A model generated the notes under the pieces. It searched no databases. It was not told the origin of the DNA and saw only the letters and a program-made list of their open reading frames with translations. This document shows, one piece after another, positions 59,944 through 64,000 of a stretch of 64,000 nucleotides of DNA. The DNA is taken from NCBI GenBank assembly GCA_903929885.1, contig CAIYWI010000103.1, forward strand, positions 1 to 64,000, in the 5' to 3' direction. The position numbers and the translations under genes are program-made. The number at the start of each line of letters is the position of its first letter. The first letter of the stretch is position 1. Origin of the DNA: an uncultured Phycisphaerales bacterium (GTDB lineage: Bacteria; Planctomycetota; Phycisphaerae; Phycisphaerales; UBA1924).

Positions 59944-61335
59944 ATGAAGAAGAATCTTGCACTGGCCCTGCTCGCTGGCGCGGCATGTTCGCTGCCCGCC
60001 GCCGCGGATGTCACCTTCACCCTCGCCTCCGACCAGGACCTGAGCGTCCTGTGCCAGACCTCCAACCCCGCGTTCTACGTCGGCAACAACCCGAGCGTGA
60101 TTTCGCTCGTGGGCGATCGCCTCTTCGTCGCCGGCTATCGCAACAACACGTCGGGCACCGGCGTGGCAGCCACCGGCCAGCTGGTGGTCGTCGAGAACAT
60201 CTTCGGCGCACGCGCCTTCCGCGCGGTCCCGACATCGGTCACGACGCTCCCGGCCTCCCGCGGCTTCTACGGCCTGCAGTACGACCACGGCCCCGCTCGC
60301 GCCGGCCTCCTGCTTTCCTATGACGCCGGCGGCGTCGGCGCGGAAAACTCGTTCCGCCTCTACGACGTCGACTCGCAGGCCAACCCCATCCTCCGCGCCG
60401 GCGCCCCCTTGGGCCTCTCGGGCCGAGGCGGCGCGGGTCCCGCCTTCGACTACGGCGCCAACGGTCTGGGCTTCGACTACGCCGCCGCCGGCGTGGGCAC
60501 CGGCGTCGGTCCCGTCATGGCGATGGTCGACTTCAGCGACTACGGCGGGATGCAGGTCAAGGGTCCCTTCGGCATCGCGCTCAGCGGTCCGTACGCCCTT
60601 GACGCCCTCCAGGGCATGATCTACAACGGCGACTCGGTCAATGCCGCGGGCCAGTCGAGCGCCCCGATCGTCAACACCTTCGACGCCTCGGGCGTGCGCA
60701 TCAGCGGCACCCTCTGGCGCGACATCTCCGTCGACCCCCGCAACGGCAATCTCGCCGTCCGCGCCAGCAACGATCTCGTCGTCGCCCGCCGCGCCGCCAC
60801 GAACGGCACCCTGAGCCACACGGTGATCTCCTGCGCCCCGGGTTCCACGTGCGATGACATCCCCTTCCAGATCATGCAACGCTGCGAGATCCTGTACGGA
60901 ACCTCGAGCGACGTGGTCATCTTCAACCAGTACGTCAGCGCGGCGATCACCACCAACCCCTTCTCCACCTGGGTCAAGGCCGTCGACCTCGATGGCGCAC
61001 CGGTGACGCTCTCGTTCAAGAACGCCGACGGCTCCGACTTCGTCCCCGCCTCCAGCCAGGGCATCTACGACTTCTCGTGGGACCCCGCCAACAACCGCCT
61101 CGCCATCTGCGACTTCGCCAACCGTCGCGCGTACATCTTCGACCTCGGCGCCCCCAACCCCTGCGGCTGCGCGGCCGACTACAACCAGGACGGCGGCGTC
61201 GACGGCGGCGACATCGAATCCTTCTTCGCCGACTGGGAGGCCTCCTCGGGCTGCTCCGACGTGAATCAGGACGGTGGCGTCGACGGCGGCGACATCGAGG
61301 CCTTCTTCCAGGTCTGGGAAGCCGGCGGCTGCTGA
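59944..61335 (+). CDS. Secreted hypothetical protein with C-terminal dockerin-like domain ending in Gly-Cys
   Basis: MKKNLALALLAGAACSLPAAADVTFTLASDQD...; C-terminus DYNQDGGVDGGDIESFFADWEASSGCSDVNQDGGVDGGDIEAFFQVWEAGGC. Confidence 0.88.
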   Translation: MKKNLALALLAGAACSLPAAADVTFTLASDQDLSVLCQTSNPAFYVGNNPSVISLVGDRLFVAGYRNNTSGTGVAATGQLVVVENIFGARAFRAVPTSVTTLPASRGFYGLQYDHGPARAGLLLSYDAGGVGAENSFRLYDVDSQANPILRAGAPLGLSGRGGAGPAFDYGANGLGFDYAAAGVGTGVGPVMAMVDFSDYGGMQVKGPFGIALSGPYALDALQGMIYNGDSVNAAGQSSAPIVNTFDASGVRISGTLWRDISVDPRNGNLAVRASNDLVVARRAATNGTLSHTVISCAPGSTCDDIPFQIMQRCEILYGTSSDVVIFNQYVSAAITTNPFSTWVKAVDLDGAPVTLSFKNADGSDFVPASSQGIYDFSWDPANNRLAICDFANRRAYIFDLGAPNPCGCAADYNQDGGVDGGDIESFFADWEASSGCSDVNQDGGVDGGDIEAFFQVWEAGGC

Positions 61336-61365
61336 GCCCTTCAACTCACGCTCCATGCCTTCAAC

Positions 61366-61403
61366 CGAGCGGGCGTTCCTTGCGGAACGCCCGCTCGCTT
61401 TTT
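61366..61403 (+). terminator. Rho-independent terminator
   Basis: CGAGCGGGCGTTCC-TTGC-GGAACGCCCGCTCG, 14-bp perfect stem, then CTTTTT. Confidence 0.9.
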
Positions 61404-61429
61404 CGTTCGCCCCACTACCCTCCCCTTCC

Positions 61430-63901
61430 GTGTCCGCACTCGCGACCAACCGCCCGCTTCTCGATGGCGCCGAGACCACCGCCGTGGCCGTCGCCAGCAA
61501 CTGGTTCGCCGCCCGAGGTTGGACGCCCCGCCCCTTCCAACTCGACGCATGGCACGCCCAGTCCAGAGGCGAGAGCGGCCTCATCCAAGTGCCCACCGGC
61601 GCGGGCAAGACCTACGCCGCCGTCATGCACGCCATCGCCTGCATCGCCGACGACGAGGCGAACGCGCCCACGCCCAGCGGCCTTCGCCTGCTCTACGTCA
61701 CGCCCTTGAAGGCCGTCGCTCGCGACATCGAACTGGCCATCCGCGCCCCGATGGCCGACCTGGCCCCTCGCGCGCTGGTCGAGTGCCGCACGGGCGACAC
61801 CGCGGCGTCCCTGCGGTCCCGCCAGCGCGAGCGACTCCCGCACGCGCTGATCACCACCCCCGAATCGCTGAGTCTGCTCCTGACGCGGGAGAACGCCTCC
61901 GAGCTGCTCGCCCGCGTGCACACCGTCGTCGTCGACGAGTGGCACGAGCTGGTGGGGAACAAGCGCGGATCGCTCGCCGAGTTGTCGCTGGCGCGGCTGC
62001 GTCGCTGCGCGCCGGGCGTTCGCACCTGGGCCCTCTCGGCCACGCTCTCGAACACGCTCGAGGCCGCGCGTGCCGCGTGCGCCTCCGACGCGCCGACGAT
62101 CATCAGCGCCGAGTCGCGTCGGGAGATCATCGTGGACTCGGTGCTTCCGAGCGACGCCGCTCGCCTGCCCGTCGCGGGCCACATGGGGCTCGCGATGCTC
62201 CCCGAAGTCGTCGATGCGCTCGACCCCGCGGTCTCGACGCTCGTCTTCACCAACACTCGCTCGCAGGCCGAGCGCTGGTTCAACGCCATCCTCGCGCAGC
62301 GGCCCGAATGGGAGTCGCTGATGGCCCTGCATCACGGCTCGATCGACCGCGACGAGCGCGAACGCGTCGAGCGGGGGCTCAAGTCGGGCGAACTCCGCAT
62401 CGTCGTCGCCACCAGTTCGCTCGACCTGGGCGTCGACTTCGCGCCCGTCGAGCGGGTCTTCCAGATCGGCTCGCCCAAGGGGATCGGCCGCCTCGTCCAG
62501 CGGGCGGGCCGCGCCGGCCACCGCCCCGGGGCCTCGTGCCGCGTCACGTGCGTGCCCACGCACGGCCTCGAGCTGCTCGAGATCGACGCGGCACGCCGCG
62601 CCATCGACGCCGGGCACGTCGAGCCCCGCACGCCGCCCCCCAAGCCCCTCGACGTGCTCTCGCAGCACATGGTCACGTGCGCCATGGGCGGGGGCTTCGT
62701 CGCAGACGAGCTGTTCGACGAGGTGCGAACCGCCCGCTCCTTCCGCGACCTCGCTCGCGAGGAGTTCGACTGGTCGCTCGCGCTCGTCGAGCGGGGCGGG
62801 GGCACCCTCGCGGCCTACCCGCAGTACCACCGCATCACGCCCGTCGATGGCCGCCATGTCGTGGTCGAGCCCCGCATCGCTCGCACCCACCGGCTCAACA
62901 TCGGCACGATCGTGAGCGACGCCGCCATCGACGTGCGCTACCTCTCGGGCCGGTCGCTGGGCACGATCGAGGAGAGCTTCGTCGCCCGCCTTCGCCCGGG
63001 GCAGAAGTTCGTCTTCGCGGGCAAGGTCGTCGCCTTCTCGATGATCCGCGACATGACCGCCTACGTGAAGCCCGCCAAGGGCCGCCTGGGCGCGGTGCCC
63101 GTCTGGGGAGGCACCCGCCTGCCCATCAGCGAGCCCCTGGGCGAGGGCGTCCGCGACTCGCTCGAACGCGTCGCCGCCGGAGGGGCCGACTCGCCCGAGG
63201 CCCAAGCGGCGCGAGGGCTCATCGCGATCCAGTCGAGGCACAGCCGCGTGCCCGCCCGCGACGAGCTGCTCATCGAGACCACCGAGTCGAAGGAAGGGTC
63301 GCACGCCTTTCTCTTCCCCTTCGAGGGCCGCCTCGTGCACGCGGGGCTGGCCTCCCTCATCGCGCTGCGGCTGTCGCGCGTGCGGCCCGTCACGCTCTCG
63401 ATTGCCGTCAACGACTACGGCTTCGAGCTCCTCAGCCCTGACCCGTGCCCCTTCGACACGCTGCTCGACGATCGCGTCCTCTCGGCCGATCGCCTGCTCG
63501 ACGACGCGCTCGAGGGGATGAACGTCAGCACGCTGGCCCGCCTGCAGTTCCGCGAGATCGCCCGCATCGCCGGGCTGATCGTGCAATCGCACCCGGGCAC
63601 CCGCGCCTCGGCCCGGCAGAATCAGGCCAGCGCGGGGCTGCTCTTCGACGTGCTGTCCGAGTTCGATCCGGGGCACCTGCTGCTGGCCCAGGCCCGCCGT
63701 GAGGTGCTCGAACGCCACTTCGAGGAAGGACGCCTCGCGCGGTGCATGTCGCGTCTGGCGTCGTCGCGCCGCGTGTTGGTCCGCTGCGAGCGGTTCACGC
63801 CCCTCTCCCTGCCGCTCGTCATCGAGCGTCAGGCGGCCCTGGTGTCGAGCCAGACGCTGCTCGAGCGAATCGAGGCCATCCGCGATGCCTGGCGCACCTG
63901 A
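61430..63901 (+). CDS. Ligase-associated DNA damage response DExH-box (Lhr-like) helicase
   Basis: LIQVPTGAGKTYAAVMH, TPLKAVARD, VVVDEWHELVGNKRG, ALSATLSN, VATSSLDLGVDFAPVERVFQIGSPKGIGRLVQRAGRAGHR. GTG 61430 preferred because earlier in-frame starts lie in or before the terminator. Confidence 0.9.
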   Translation: MSALATNRPLLDGAETTAVAVASNWFAARGWTPRPFQLDAWHAQSRGESGLIQVPTGAGKTYAAVMHAIACIADDEANAPTPSGLRLLYVTPLKAVARDIELAIRAPMADLAPRALVECRTGDTAASLRSRQRERLPHALITTPESLSLLLTRENASELLARVHTVVVDEWHELVGNKRGSLAELSLARLRRCAPGVRTWALSATLSNTLEAARAACASDAPTIISAESRREIIVDSVLPSDAARLPVAGHMGLAMLPEVVDALDPAVSTLVFTNTRSQAERWFNAILAQRPEWESLMALHHGSIDRDERERVERGLKSGELRIVVATSSLDLGVDFAPVERVFQIGSPKGIGRLVQRAGRAGHRPGASCRVTCVPTHGLELLEIDAARRAIDAGHVEPRTPPPKPLDVLSQHMVTCAMGGGFVADELFDEVRTARSFRDLAREEFDWSLALVERGGGTLAAYPQYHRITPVDGRHVVVEPRIARTHRLNIGTIVSDAAIDVRYLSGRSLGTIEESFVARLRPGQKFVFAGKVVAFSMIRDMTAYVKPAKGRLGAVPVWGGTRLPISEPLGEGVRDSLERVAAGGADSPEAQAARGLIAIQSRHSRVPARDELLIETTESKEGSHAFLFPFEGRLVHAGLASLIALRLSRVRPVTLSIAVNDYGFELLSPDPCPFDTLLDDRVLSADRLLDDALEGMNVSTLARLQFREIARIAGLIVQSHPGTRASARQNQASAGLLFDVLSEFDPGHLLLAQARREVLERHFEEGRLARCMSRLASSRRVLVRCERFTPLSLPLVIERQAALVSSQTLLERIEAIRDAWRT

Positions 63902-64000
63902 CCCAGCCCCCCACCCCGCCCCCGCCGACCGCCTCGCGCTCGACCTCGAGGGCGAACGCATCGAGTTGCTCGCCGCCCGGGCCGCGTGGTGGCCCGCCCG
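63885..64000 (+). CDS. pdeM: Ligase-associated DNA damage response endonuclease PdeM, N-terminal fragment (runs off right edge)
   Basis: MPGAPDPAPHPAPADRLALDLEGERIELLAARAAWWPAR...; matches PdeM N-terminal pattern (GE-R-ELL-ERA-xWPAR) and overlaps the helicase 3' end by 17 nt. Not in ORF track because it has no stop in the window. Confidence 0.65.
   Translation, partial: MPGAPDPAPHPAPADRLALDLEGERIELLAARAAWWPA

Noticed and set aside
61274-61429. Upstream start(s) for the helicase ORF in the track (61274 or ATG 61355)
   Set aside because: These would translate through the preceding CDS end and a strong intrinsic terminator; GTG 61430 is more plausible.

Overview
High-GC window from what looks like a planctomycete (probably Phycisphaerae-type) chromosome; lineage is inferred from protein style, not proven. 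Most of it is ordinary housekeeping. The core is a minus-strand S10-spc ribosomal protein cluster with secY and map (S10, L3, L4, L23, L2, S19, L22, S3, L16, L29, S17, L14, L24, L5, S14, S8, L6, L18, S5, L15, secY, map; about 53.5 to 39.4 kb). It is followed by folD and flanked by gltX, accD, lnt, nuoF, an mtnN-like nucleosidase and two tRNAs (Asp-GTC, Arg-TCG). The accessory part includes: a YD-repeat/RHS giant running off the left edge, which the ORF track misses; a ~2570-aa Ig/kelch/dockerin secreted protein; several secreted proteins with dockerin-like C-termini, three of them ending in Gly-Cys; an rfbF/rfbH sugar pair; a TauE plus MBL-rhodanese persulfide-type operon; a DUF4143 ATPase preceded by 22-bp iterons; and a ligase-associated helicase/PdeM pair at the right edge. 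No CRISPR array, IS element, rRNA or prophage was recognised. The best leads for something new are: a B12-binding protein with the CarH-type W-x9-EH motif but no MerR domain; an L22 with a helical HTH-like N-terminal extension; an ACP-like membrane protein that appears circularly permuted and lacks the phosphopantetheine Ser; a structured leader RNA candidate behind a near-perfect sigma70 promoter; and a peroxiredoxin with an H1-like Lys/Ala tail.
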